NCBI RefSeq assembly: GCF_003627955.1
Contig: NZ_RBWS01000015.1
Coordinates: 123,586-187,585, forward strand
DNA from: Sphingobacterium puteale
GTDB lineage: Bacteria; Bacteroidota; Bacteroidia; Sphingobacteriales; Sphingobacteriaceae
Length of the DNA stretch: 64,000 nucleotides
Direction: 5' to 3'
Below the pieces are notes generated by a model. That model saw only the letters and a program-made list of their open reading frames with translations. It was not told the origin of the DNA and did no database searches. Shown one piece after another: positions 8,515-17,410 of this stretch (the first letter of the stretch is position 1; every line of letters begins with the position of its first letter). The translations under genes and the position numbers were made by a program.

Positions 8515-11500
8515 GTGTCAAAAGCAACATTTCTAAAACTTGCCAAACGAATCTCTATCGGTCTCGCAAGTTTAATAACACTATTAGTTCTTTGTATATT
8601 ATCTATTCCCTATATCTTCGAAAAGGAAGTAAACGACAAAGTCAAGTCGTTGGCAAACGAACATATCAATGGGGATCTCAATTATACAAAGGTCAGATTG
8701 ACCTTCTTTGATCAATTCCCACTATTGACAGCGTCAATGGATGACGTGTTGCTAAAGGGCGCTGAGCCATTCAAAAAAGACACCCTGCTTGCAGCCAAAC
8801 AGGTAAGCTTTGGGATTGACCTCCTGAGCCTGCTCAAATCAAAAATCATTATTGACAAGTTTATCGTCAACCAAGGAAAGATCAATATTTTGGTTGATTC
8901 CTCAGGTAATGCAAACTATAATATCTACAAGTCTACACCAACGGATTCCACCAAGACAAAAGATAATTCCGAGAGCAGCGCACTGGCTTTTCAGCTGATC
9001 AGATTTGAAAAGACTAATCTACATTACGAAGATCAATCTATCCCATTATGGATTGACGCAAAAAATCTGGACTACGAGGGTAAAGGTGATCTGATGTCGA
9101 ATATCTTTGATTTGAATACCAGAGCCAAGATTGCCGCTTTTTCTTTTTCCTTTGACAATGAACTCTATGTCGACAAAAAATCCATTGACGCCACCTTATT
9201 AACCCGTATCAACACCGATAATCTATCCTTTGTATTTGAACGAAATGATATCAAGATTAACCGGCTACCAGTAAGATTCCGGGGATTATTATCCTTTATC
9301 TCACACGGTTATCATCTTGATTTCAAGTTAAAATCCCAGGAGAGTACCCTGAGTGAATTGCTGTCACTGGTTCCAAATAGTTACGCCTCATGGATAAAGG
9401 ATCTATCCGTAAAGGGTACATCCGAAGTATTTGTAAATTTAATCGGTGATTATATTGTTGACAATAATGAGATGCCCGATTTATCCCTGGGACTGACCAT
9501 CAATAACGGATATATGGCTTATAAACAATCCAATAATCCATTGACAGACTGGAATGCAAAATTAAAGATTGATCTTCCGGCACTAAATCCCGACTCGCTC
9601 CGGATTGACCTCAGACAATTTGACTTTAAAGTCGCATCAGGTTACTTCAATGCAAAAGGACAGATCGTGGGGCTCCATCCGGTCACTGTACATGCCGACA
9701 TGAAAAGCGATCTCGACCTAGGTATCCTCTATTCTTCCCTACAATTTCCCGGATTCTCCTTGGGCGGGCGATGGAATCTTGACGCAAAAATCGACGGAAC
9801 CTATGCCCGTGCAACACGCAGAGTTGGTCTCCAGAAACGCGAGCAAGAATATATCGCTTCCATACCGACATTTGATATTAAAAACACCCTAACGGATGGA
9901 CATTTCAAATTGGCCGATCTCCCTAAAGGACTTGAAAAGATCGCATATCGCTTAGAAGCAAAAGATCCGGACGGCCAAATGAAAAGCGCATCCATTTCTA
10001 TTCACGATATCTCAGTTCAGGCGCTCAATAACTATATTAAAGGTTATGTTTCAATAACAGATTTCAACAAAATTGTGGTACAGTCCGATCTTAAGGCCCT
10101 ATTCAATTTGGCCGATATCAAAAGCTTCTATCCGGTCAAAGATATCGAACTGGCAGGCCTGATCGATGTCAACCTCAATGCAAAAGGGTATGTCGATCTC
10201 AAACGGAATATTTTTCCGGAAACCAATACCTCCATTGTGATGAAAAACGGCTTTATCAAATCCAAGGAATACCCTATTCCAATGGAAAATATACATGTTG
10301 AAGCTTTTGTAAATAGCAAAAAAGGATCATTACGTGATTTAAGTGTAAAAATACTACCTGTCTCATTCACATTTGCCGGAGAACCTTTTTTCCTGCATGC
10401 AGATCTGCGCAATTTCAATAACATCAACTATAATATTCAATCCAAAGGAAAACTCAACCTTGGTCCCATCTATAAGTTTTTCGCCTTGGACGGAACCAAT
10501 GTCGATGGTTTTATCCACACAGATTTTAGCCTCAAGGGACTCCAGAGCGATGCAACCAGTGGCCGCTATGCCAGACTCAATAATCGTGGACGCATCAATA
10601 TCGGCCAGATCCAGGTACAGACAGACCTACTCTCTCAGCCTATAGCGATCAAAAGCGGTGACTTTAGTTTTCATCAGGAGAAAATGAACTTTGATAGATT
10701 CCTGGTCAACTATGGTAGAAATTCGATCTCCATAAAAGGTTACATGAATAATATCATCAATTATCTGACAAATAGCAACGCCGCTTTACAAGGACAGTTC
10801 ACACTCAATAGTAAAAAAATCACTGTGGATGACTTCATGGTTTTTGCAGATACTCCTTCAGCAGCGTCCTCTTCTTCGGAGACTGGTGTGGTCCTTTTGC
10901 CTAAAAATCTTGATGTTCAAGTACTGGGCTTAGTCAACAATGTTTCTTACAACAACATGAACATCAAAGATTTTAAGGGGGATCTACAGATCAAAGAAGG
11001 CAAACTGACGCTCAACAACACTACTTTTGAACTGGCAGGATTAAAAGCAGCTATGAATGGAAATTATAGACCAATAAATCCCCGTAGAGCCTCATTCGAC
11101 TACGCCGTAAAAGCGGACAGCTTTGATATCCAACGTGCGTATAAAGAAATTCCAATGTTCAGAGAGATGGTGACTGCTGCCAAAAATGCCCATGGCCTTG
11201 TATCGCTGGATTATAAATTAGGAGGGTTACTGAACGGTAATATGCAGCCTGTCATGCCTTCCATTGTCGGTGAAGGTACCCTGACATTGAACCAGATTAA
11301 ATTCAGAGGTTTCAAATTACTGAATGGCATCAGCGAATCTACCTCAAAAGAAAAATTGAAAGACGGCGAAGTGAAAAAAGTCGTCATCAAATCGCATATC
11401 AAAAACAATGTCATGACCATTGAACGTACCAAAATGAAGATGATGGGATTCAGACCACGATTTGAAGGTCAAGTTACATTAGATGGACGGATGAATCTTG

Positions 11501-11685
11501 GGTTCAGACTCGGACTGCCTCCATTTGGAATCTTCGGAATCCCAATGCGCATCACGGGTACCGCTGATAATTTTCAACTCAAAATGGGAAAATATAGAGA
11601 GGAGGATCTCGACATGGACATGGACGATGAGGACAGCAAAATCTATAAAGAATCCCAAAAAGAAAATACCACGGCGGAAAAATAG
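8515..11685 (+). CDS. AsmA-family protein
   Basis: A 1056-residue protein with one N-terminal membrane helix (about 13-33) and a very long beta-rich body, the AsmA/YhdP-like plan now viewed as a bridge for lipid movement between inner and outer membranes. The C-terminal part shows the AsmA_2-like end (FRPRFEGQVTLDGRMNLGFR, then IPMRITGTADNFQLKMGKY), followed by an acidic Asp/Glu-rich tail. The start is a GTG; the sequence MSKATFLKLAKRISIG then runs directly into the helix, which supports it. It stands alone between the kinase (divergent) and a small secreted protein. Family role in outer-membrane lipid homeostasis is known; nothing here says which lipid. Confidence 0.88.
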   Translation: MSKATFLKLAKRISIGLASLITLLVLCILSIPYIFEKEVNDKVKSLANEHINGDLNYTKVRLTFFDQFPLLTASMDDVLLKGAEPFKKDTLLAAKQVSFGIDLLSLLKSKIIIDKFIVNQGKINILVDSSGNANYNIYKSTPTDSTKTKDNSESSALAFQLIRFEKTNLHYEDQSIPLWIDAKNLDYEGKGDLMSNIFDLNTRAKIAAFSFSFDNELYVDKKSIDATLLTRINTDNLSFVFERNDIKINRLPVRFRGLLSFISHGYHLDFKLKSQESTLSELLSLVPNSYASWIKDLSVKGTSEVFVNLIGDYIVDNNEMPDLSLGLTINNGYMAYKQSNNPLTDWNAKLKIDLPALNPDSLRIDLRQFDFKVASGYFNAKGQIVGLHPVTVHADMKSDLDLGILYSSLQFPGFSLGGRWNLDAKIDGTYARATRRVGLQKREQEYIASIPTFDIKNTLTDGHFKLADLPKGLEKIAYRLEAKDPDGQMKSASISIHDISVQALNNYIKGYVSITDFNKIVVQSDLKALFNLADIKSFYPVKDIELAGLIDVNLNAKGYVDLKRNIFPETNTSIVMKNGFIKSKEYPIPMENIHVEAFVNSKKGSLRDLSVKILPVSFTFAGEPFFLHADLRNFNNINYNIQSKGKLNLGPIYKFFALDGTNVDGFIHTDFSLKGLQSDATSGRYARLNNRGRINIGQIQVQTDLLSQPIAIKSGDFSFHQEKMNFDRFLVNYGRNSISIKGYMNNIINYLTNSNAALQGQFTLNSKKITVDDFMVFADTPSAASSSSETGVVLLPKNLDVQVLGLVNNVSYNNMNIKDFKGDLQIKEGKLTLNNTTFELAGLKAAMNGNYRPINPRRASFDYAVKADSFDIQRAYKEIPMFREMVTAAKNAHGLVSLDYKLGGLLNGNMQPVMPSIVGEGTLTLNQIKFRGFKLLNGISESTSKEKLKDGEVKKVVIKSHIKNNVMTIERTKMKMMGFRPRFEGQVTLDGRMNLGFRLGLPPFGIFGIPMRITGTADNFQLKMGKYREEDLDMDMDDEDSKIYKESQKENTTAEK

Positions 11686-11765
11686 ATAGTAAAATCTAGA
11701 TCCCATTATTTAAGAATATAGTGGGATTTATTATCTTTATTACTGCATTTAAACACATTGAAACT

Positions 11766-12299
11766 ATGCGATATCTAACAAGCGTATTATTTGCGGTATT
11801 GGCCATCTGTAGCTGGTCAAGTTTTAGCGCCGTTCAAGATCAAAAAAATCCATTGTATGGAAAGATATTTCGGGAAATAAATGAAATCCCCGGATTGGGC
11901 AGTTACGGCCATGCTTCCGGAGCAGTAATAGATGCGGGTAAAAGTGCCAGTGGAGACTATCGCTTTGCCGCCGGATATTATACCAACGATAAAAACGGCA
12001 TCTGTATTTTAAACGAATTGCTTGACGACAAGGAGAATGGAAAGGGGCAGGTAAAATATAAAATACTGGACACGATCAATATCCGTAAACTGAAATCCAA
12101 CGAACAGCTTAGTCTCTGTAATTGCAGGTTAGGCAAAAAAGTAGACAGTGAAATTGTTGCCATTAGCGTTGTGGAAGAAAACAAAGAATACTTTGATCAG
12201 ATTGTCGAAGCCTGGCGATTGAATACCAGGACCGGAAAAATTAGTCCGATAAAGCATACTAAAACAATCAATTGTACCAATGAAGGCTATGGCATCTAA
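11766..12299 (+). CDS. Small secreted protein of unknown function
   Basis: I do not recognise this 177-residue protein. The ATG at 11766 is preferred because it gives a clean signal peptide (MRYLTSVLFAVLAICSW, cleavage near FSAVQ); an earlier in-frame start at 11721 would put about 15 extra residues in front of it. The mature part has scattered Cys (two in the LCNCRLG stretch) and no membrane helix, so it is probably periplasmic. It begins 80 bases after the AsmA-like gene, on the same strand, and may be co-transcribed with it. A short inverted pair (GATCCCATTAT / ATAGTGGGATT near 11700-11730) between the two could be an attenuator or terminator. Confidence 0.7.
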   Translation: MRYLTSVLFAVLAICSWSSFSAVQDQKNPLYGKIFREINEIPGLGSYGHASGAVIDAGKSASGDYRFAAGYYTNDKNGICILNELLDDKENGKGQVKYKILDTINIRKLKSNEQLSLCNCRLGKKVDSEIVAISVVEENKEYFDQIVEAWRLNTRTGKISPIKHTKTINCTNEGYGI

Positions 12300-12322
12300 T
12301 AAGGCTGCCCGAGGCATTTCGC

Positions 12323-12739
12323 CTAGATCAGGCCATCAGCTTTCAATTTGTCAAAGACATATAATACACCGATGACCTGAATAGGTTCACGTAAATAATC
12401 TTCATGGGAGAAGTACTTCACTTCTCCTATTTCATTACTAGGCTGTATCGTTTCTGTGAGCGGATATAGAAAGCAGTCTTGTTCCATGATCACTTCGGGT
12501 ACCATACCATACGCAGGGGCCGTGATGTGACAGTAGTATGAAATCTTTTTGGGATCAAGGTCGATGTTCAGTTCCTCTGAAATCTCCCGGCGAAGGGATT
12601 GCAGGGAATCTTCCCCTGCATCAATTTTTCCACCGGGAAGATACCAGGCTTTTTTATTGTTGCTATAAGCAAGTAATATTTTATGATCCGCTATACTAAT
12701 CAATCCAGCTGTTGGTAAACCTTGTACAATTGTAGACAT
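12323..12739 (-). CDS. Nudix hydrolase
   Basis: A 138-residue single-domain Nudix protein. The Nudix box lies at about 37-59: G37, E43, then REISEELNI at 51-59, matching G-x5-E-x7-R-E-U-x-E-E except that the usual Gly after EE-x is Asn. The proteins hydrolyse a nucleoside diphosphate linked to another group, with Mg held by the Glu residues. The sequence before the box (LLAYSNNKKAWYLPGG) is of the MutT-like house-cleaning type. Substrate cannot be given. It is convergent with the small secreted protein, with only 23 bases between stops, and stands alone on its strand. Confidence 0.9.
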   Translation of the reverse strand: MSTIVQGLPTAGLISIADHKILLAYSNNKKAWYLPGGKIDAGEDSLQSLRREISEELNIDLDPKKISYYCHITAPAYGMVPEVIMEQDCFLYPLTETIQPSNEIGEVKYFSHEDYLREPIQVIGVLYVFDKLKADGLI

Positions 12740-12946
12740 TCGTTTCCTTGTATATTCTAATTTAAAGTATCGTTCTGTATTAAAGTATCCTGTCGTGAAG
12801 TTACTTTTTTAACGGCATTTTTCCAAGTACAACTCTATCACCTCATCGAGGCAAGCTATGCCGCTGCACCCTGATTTATCAATAAAATTCCGCAGAGAAC
12901 GGCGAAACACAATTCTCCAATTAATTAATGCTTGTGATAAGTTTAA

Positions 12947-14116
12947 TTAATGCATCTGATACGAACGATTTTTGGAATAGTGATCATTTTTCAGAAGCAA
13001 TCTTTTCAAGCTCCTAAGAAAAATCTGCGCATGTTCCATTGTAAAACATAGCGGTGGCAAAAGCCGCAAAGTATAAGCACCGGCATATCCCGTAAAGATT
13101 TTCTCGCCAAACAGCAGTTCATGACGCAGCTGCCGTATATCAGTGTCAAACTCCACACCGATCATTAATCCCTTTCCCCGCACCTCGGCAATGCCCGTCA
13201 TGTCCTGTAATTCTTCCATTAAAAATGTACCAACCTTTGCCGCATTGTCCATCAGCTTTTCATCCCGAACAACTTCCAATACAGCAATTGCTGCCGCACA
13301 GGCCAGATGATTGCCTCCAAAGGTTGTTCCCAGTTGCCCCATTATGGGTGTGATGTCAGGAGAGATCAGTGTTGCGGCCATCGGGAGGCCATTGGCAATT
13401 CCTTTCGCCACAGTAATCAGATCCCCTTTTACTCCGGCATGCTGATGTGCAAAAAATTTCCCCGTACGGCCATATCCGGACTGGATCTCATCGAGAATAA
13501 GCATCGTTCCCGTCGCTGTACAGATCTGCCTGATTTCTCGTAAAAACGCTGCGGAAGCAACATGGATTCCGCCGACTCCTTGAATCGGTTCTATAATCAG
13601 GGAGCAGTATTCCTCCGTTTCCAGCTGTTTTCTCAAACTGGACGGGTCATTGAAAGGTGTAAAAAAATAATGACGATTATCGTTTACCGCAGCTCGGATA
13701 CTAATTATATCGGTAGCGGATACAGCTCCCGAAGTGCGTCCGTGAAAAGCATTGGATAGGGATAAAACCTTTTTTCGTCCCGTAACAAAAGAAGATAGCT
13801 TCAAGGCATTTTCGTTTGCCTCCGCACCGGAATTAGAGAAAAACACCCCATAGTCTACATACCCACTGATCAGTCCCAATTGATCTGCCAGTTTATTTTG
13901 CAGATCATTGTATATCGTATTCGAATAGAAACCGATCTTATTGAGCTGTCGCAAGGTGCTTTCTACAATATGCGGATGGGTATGCCCTACAGCAATAACA
14001 GCATGTCCACCATACATATCCAAGTAAGCCTGTCCCGACTGGTCGTACACAAAGCAGCCAGCAGCACGGTCAATCTGTATGGCCAATTTTTCAAATACCG
14101 AAAATGGTTTCATCAA
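12947..14116 (-). CDS. Class III aminotransferase, acetylornithine/ornithine type
   Basis: A 389-residue PLP enzyme of fold type I, subgroup III. The PLP lysine is K238 in TVAKGIANG, the ring-binding Asp is D209 in ILDEIQSGYGRTG, and SGAEANENALK at about 97-107 binds the phosphate. Its overall sequence resembles the Bacteroidota ArgD enzymes, which move an amino group from N-acetyl- or succinyl-ornithine to 2-oxoglutarate. No arginine genes are nearby; the only neighbour is a divergent MocR regulator. That suggests a paralogue with a regulated catabolic role (ornithine, lysine or GABA) instead of, or besides, arginine synthesis. Class is firm, substrate is not. Confidence 0.88.
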   Translation of the reverse strand: MMKPFSVFEKLAIQIDRAAGCFVYDQSGQAYLDMYGGHAVIAVGHTHPHIVESTLRQLNKIGFYSNTIYNDLQNKLADQLGLISGYVDYGVFFSNSGAEANENALKLSSFVTGRKKVLSLSNAFHGRTSGAVSATDIISIRAAVNDNRHYFFTPFNDPSSLRKQLETEEYCSLIIEPIQGVGGIHVASAAFLREIRQICTATGTMLILDEIQSGYGRTGKFFAHQHAGVKGDLITVAKGIANGLPMAATLISPDITPIMGQLGTTFGGNHLACAAAIAVLEVVRDEKLMDNAAKVGTFLMEELQDMTGIAEVRGKGLMIGVEFDTDIRQLRHELLFGEKIFTGYAGAYTLRLLPPLCFTMEHAQIFLRSLKRLLLKNDHYSKNRSYQMH

Positions 14117-14333
14117 ATGATCAAGATTTGGTTTACCCCAAAAATCAGATTAAATCTCCCCTTAGAGGTGGTCCAGTATCAATTTAAAGTCAATAGTCCA
14201 GTCTCGGATAGCGAATGCAAGCTACTCATCACAAGTCGAATGCATGAACAACAAATGCGCTCGGATCACTGTAAGAGGTTTCAATCTTGCAGAACAATTG
14301 TATCTTTGGGTGAATTACCCGATATAATTGATC

Positions 14334-15773
14334 ATGCTCAGACCCTGGAATTTGACAATGGAGATTGACCGATCTTCCCCAAAGGCGATTTACTTACAGC
14401 TAGCAGATAGTATTGCTGCGGATATACAGTCGGGCAGATTAACCCGCGGAACAGCGCTGCCCAGCAGCAGGGCACTCGCGGCACAATTAAAACTAAACCG
14501 CAATACGGTTGTTGAAGCGTTCCAGCAGCTTCTGAGTGAAGGCTGGGTAGTGAGTGAGCAACGCCGTGGAATTTTCGTTGCCCAGCAGCTTCCACAATTA
14601 ATTGCCACAACCGAATACACAGCGCACAGCATCACTGAACCACAGGCCTCAGTACCACTGCGTATTATCTTTGATGATGGTAATCCGGATAGTAAAATCG
14701 CACCCATAGATCAGCTTGGACGTGCCTATCGGCAGATTTTTAAACGGAGTGCCCGATGGAAAATGATGGGGTATGCTGATCCGAGAGGACATATTGATTT
14801 CAGGCAGGCGATCGCGGATATGCTCAATCAGGAGCGTAATATGAATATTACGCTGGACAACCTATGCATCAGCCGTGGTAGCCAAATGGCTATGTACCTC
14901 GTTGCTCAATGCCTATTGAAAAAGGACGATTTTATCTTCGTTGAATCTCCTGGTTATCATTCAGCCTGGAAGATTTTTGAGCATACTGGCGCACAACTCA
15001 TAGAAATCCCTGTCGACCAGGATGGAATTCTTGTTGAGGAAATGATCCCCCATCTCAAAGAAAACAAAAATATTAAGGCAGCATACCTTACACCACATCG
15101 GCAGTACCCGACTACGGCTACATTAAGTCAGGCACGTAGATCCGAGCTGATTCAACTGTCCAATCGGTATGGATTTACGCTTATCGAGGATGATTATGAC
15201 TACGAATTTCACTTCGACCATACGCCATGTTACCCGCTGGCTGCTGATACCGAACTACAAAGCTCGATCTACATCGGGACATTGAGCAAAGTGGTCGCCC
15301 CCGCACTTCGCATAGGTTATCTGGTCAGCAAAGATGAACATCTTTTGCAGGCTATCGCGCAACTGCGCTATATGGTCGATATACAGGGAGATAATATCAT
15401 GGAGCAGGCAGTTCTGGAACTTATCCAGGATGGTACCGTTAGAAGACACATCCGCAAAGCCACCAACTATTACAGGAACAAGCGCGACTTTATGGTCAAA
15501 CAGCTGGACCTGCATCTATCGGAGCATATCAGTTATCAACCTCCTCGAGGCGGATTGGCTGTCTGGCTTGAATTCAGACATCAGGTAAACTGGACATTAT
15601 TGTTCAAAAAGCTGAAAGAAAAATCAATTCATATCCCCCACCCCGACAATTACCATAAAGACAATTGCTATGGAGGCTTGCGCCTAGGGTATGGTTCACT
15701 TTCCGAAGAACAGATCGAAGATGGAATCCAGATCTTAGCCGATCTCCTCCAGCTTGCCCGAATTTCGACATAA
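14334..15773 (+). CDS. MocR/GabR/PdxR-family transcription regulator
   Basis: About 479 residues in two parts: an N-terminal GntR-type winged helix (about 10-80, with RGTALPSSRALAAQLKLNRNTV as the recognition region) and a C-terminal aminotransferase fold whose PLP lysine is K319 in GTLSKVVAPALRIGY. Such proteins sense PLP plus an amine or amino acid and control neighbouring genes. The ATG at 14334 is preferred over an upstream TTG at 14328; another ATG at 14358 is possible. The divergent aminotransferase starts 217 bases away, so the shared gap is the likely operator region and the aminotransferase the likely target. Confidence 0.93.
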   Translation: MLRPWNLTMEIDRSSPKAIYLQLADSIAADIQSGRLTRGTALPSSRALAAQLKLNRNTVVEAFQQLLSEGWVVSEQRRGIFVAQQLPQLIATTEYTAHSITEPQASVPLRIIFDDGNPDSKIAPIDQLGRAYRQIFKRSARWKMMGYADPRGHIDFRQAIADMLNQERNMNITLDNLCISRGSQMAMYLVAQCLLKKDDFIFVESPGYHSAWKIFEHTGAQLIEIPVDQDGILVEEMIPHLKENKNIKAAYLTPHRQYPTTATLSQARRSELIQLSNRYGFTLIEDDYDYEFHFDHTPCYPLAADTELQSSIYIGTLSKVVAPALRIGYLVSKDEHLLQAIAQLRYMVDIQGDNIMEQAVLELIQDGTVRRHIRKATNYYRNKRDFMVKQLDLHLSEHISYQPPRGGLAVWLEFRHQVNWTLLFKKLKEKSIHIPHPDNYHKDNCYGGLRLGYGSLSEEQIEDGIQILADLLQLARIST

Positions 15774-16080
15774 AATGCTCTCAATGTATCAAAAACAGAT
15801 AGACCGTTTCCTTATTCTGAAAAGAACAAAAAGATTAATATTTCGGCAAACACGAAACAAACAACATATAATTTCGCTCCATTAAGACCAATTAAAAGAA
15901 TAGTATAGACTAAAGGTTAAAAACGGTTAATTTTGCCACAAAACGTAATTATTTTGTCAAAAACCTATCTTTTCCGCTTTTAATTGTACAAATTAACCGT
16001 AGTTTTACGGCGCAAAATTACACCCTGTCTAATTTGTTAGATCTGGCTGTATAAAAAGAGAGAAAAGAGTACATTATTTT
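15774..16080. other. Gene-free leader region before fabH
   Basis: 307 bases with no gene seen. It is AT-rich and holds a 10-base inverted repeat, CGGTTAATTT at 15924-15933 against AAATTAACCG at 15990-15999, plus a small hairpin CCGTA-GTTT-TACGG at 15997-16010. These could be a regulator site for fabH or a structured 5' leader. No ribosomal-protein leader or known riboswitch is recognised. Confidence 0.45.
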
Positions 16081-17079
16081 ATGACTGAAAGAATACCGAG
16101 CAGGCCGTATGCAGCAATAACTGGGGTTGGAGGATATATTCCACCAAACAGAAGATCCAATACCGATTTAGAGCAGTTTTGCGAGACCTCCGATGAATGG
16201 ATTATCAAACGTACGGGAATTAAGGAGCGAAGGATATTGGATGAAAATCTTGCCACATCGGACATGGCGGTCAAAGCCATTCAGGATTTAGCAAAGCAAT
16301 ACAATAAAGACCTTCGGGATGTCGATGCGCTTATTGTCGCAACTTCAACACCAGATATGCCTATGCCAGCTACGGCAAATATTATTCTCGAAAAATTGGG
16401 ATTGTCCAACGTATGGGCTTTTGATGTCAATGCAGCTTGTTCAGGTTTTCTCTATGCACTGGATATGGCGTCGTCACTTGTGGAGACACAACGTTACAAA
16501 AATATTCTTGTTGTCGGCGCAGATAACATCAGTACCTATGTCGATCTAAAAGATCGTTCCACCAATATTCTTTTCGGCGATGGCGCTGGAGTTATATGGC
16601 TCGAACCTTCACTTGAAGGGGGCGTCATGGATGCCTACTTGCGTAGCAATGGCGCTGGACGTGAGTTTTTGAAAATCGAGGCCGGTGGTTCACTCTACCC
16701 GATTGACAGTAATCTTCCTGTAAACGACAACCGCTTTCTCAAGCAAGACGGCAAAACAGTTTTCAAACATGCTGTTCAGTCCATGAGTGATGCTTGTAAT
16801 ACCGTTTTACAGCGTAATAACTTACAAATTGAGGATATAAACTGGTTGATTCCACATCAAGCCAACCAACGTATCATCGATGCCGTTGGCCGCAGTCTTA
16901 ATATCCCTGAAGATAGAGCACTTAGTAATATCGAATATCTAGGTAATACCATAGCAGCGACAATCCCTTTGTGTATCTGGCAGAATATTAAAAAACTGAA
17001 TACTGGAGACTTAGTGATGCTGACTGCTTTCGGAGCAGGCTTTTCCTGGGGAGCGAGCATCTTTAAGTGGATGATCTAA
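16081..17079 (+). CDS. fabH: Beta-ketoacyl-ACP synthase III
   Basis: A 332-residue thiolase-fold enzyme that starts fatty-acid synthesis by condensing an acyl-CoA with malonyl-ACP. The catalytic triad is visible: C120 in NAACSGFLYAL, H259 in IPHQANQRI, and N289 in LGNTIAATIP. The N-terminus has the FabH markers AAITGVGGYIPP and SDEWIIKRTGIKER. In many genomes fabH sits in a plsX-fabH or rpmF cluster; here it stands alone with its own leader and a terminator just after it. Bacteroidota often carry two FabH copies, so this could be the paralogue specialised for branched or other starters. The length is normal and no key residue is missing. Confidence 0.93.
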   Translation: MTERIPSRPYAAITGVGGYIPPNRRSNTDLEQFCETSDEWIIKRTGIKERRILDENLATSDMAVKAIQDLAKQYNKDLRDVDALIVATSTPDMPMPATANIILEKLGLSNVWAFDVNAACSGFLYALDMASSLVETQRYKNILVVGADNISTYVDLKDRSTNILFGDGAGVIWLEPSLEGGVMDAYLRSNGAGREFLKIEAGGSLYPIDSNLPVNDNRFLKQDGKTVFKHAVQSMSDACNTVLQRNNLQIEDINWLIPHQANQRIIDAVGRSLNIPEDRALSNIEYLGNTIAATIPLCIWQNIKKLNTGDLVMLTAFGAGFSWGASIFKWMI

Positions 17080-17410
17080 CAATCAAAACAGCGTCGGTCA
17101 AAAGTCCCTGAGCAATATAAAAAGCGCCAGAAATCGTTAAATTTCTAGCGCTTTCTTTTGTACTTTCCATTATGGAAAACATCTGCTTAAAAACGTTGGA
17201 CTTCCGGAGAAACAAGAGGTCTAAAAATTCATCTCAATAAGTATATTAACAGGGAGCTAATAGGAACATTGTCCGTGCTCCATACGGACCTCATTCGGAT
17301 GAAAGCATATAAAAGTCCGAATAATTTCACAATCAGACCTATGTTATTGAAGGAGATAATCCCCGCTTGCCCCTTTATTAGCCTGTAAAAGAGAAAAATA
17401 AAATCGTTCG
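17080..17410. other. Intergenic region between fabH and the multicopper oxidase
   Basis: 331 bases between two convergent genes. It contains the fabH terminator at 17122-17155. I see no gene in the remaining AT-rich part. Confidence 0.6.
17122..17155. terminator. Rho-independent terminator after fabH
   Basis: AAAGCGCCAGAAAT pairs with ATTTCTAGCGCTTT (one mismatch), a 6-base loop, then CTTTTG. A-rich on the other side, so it may also serve the convergent strand. Confidence 0.8.
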
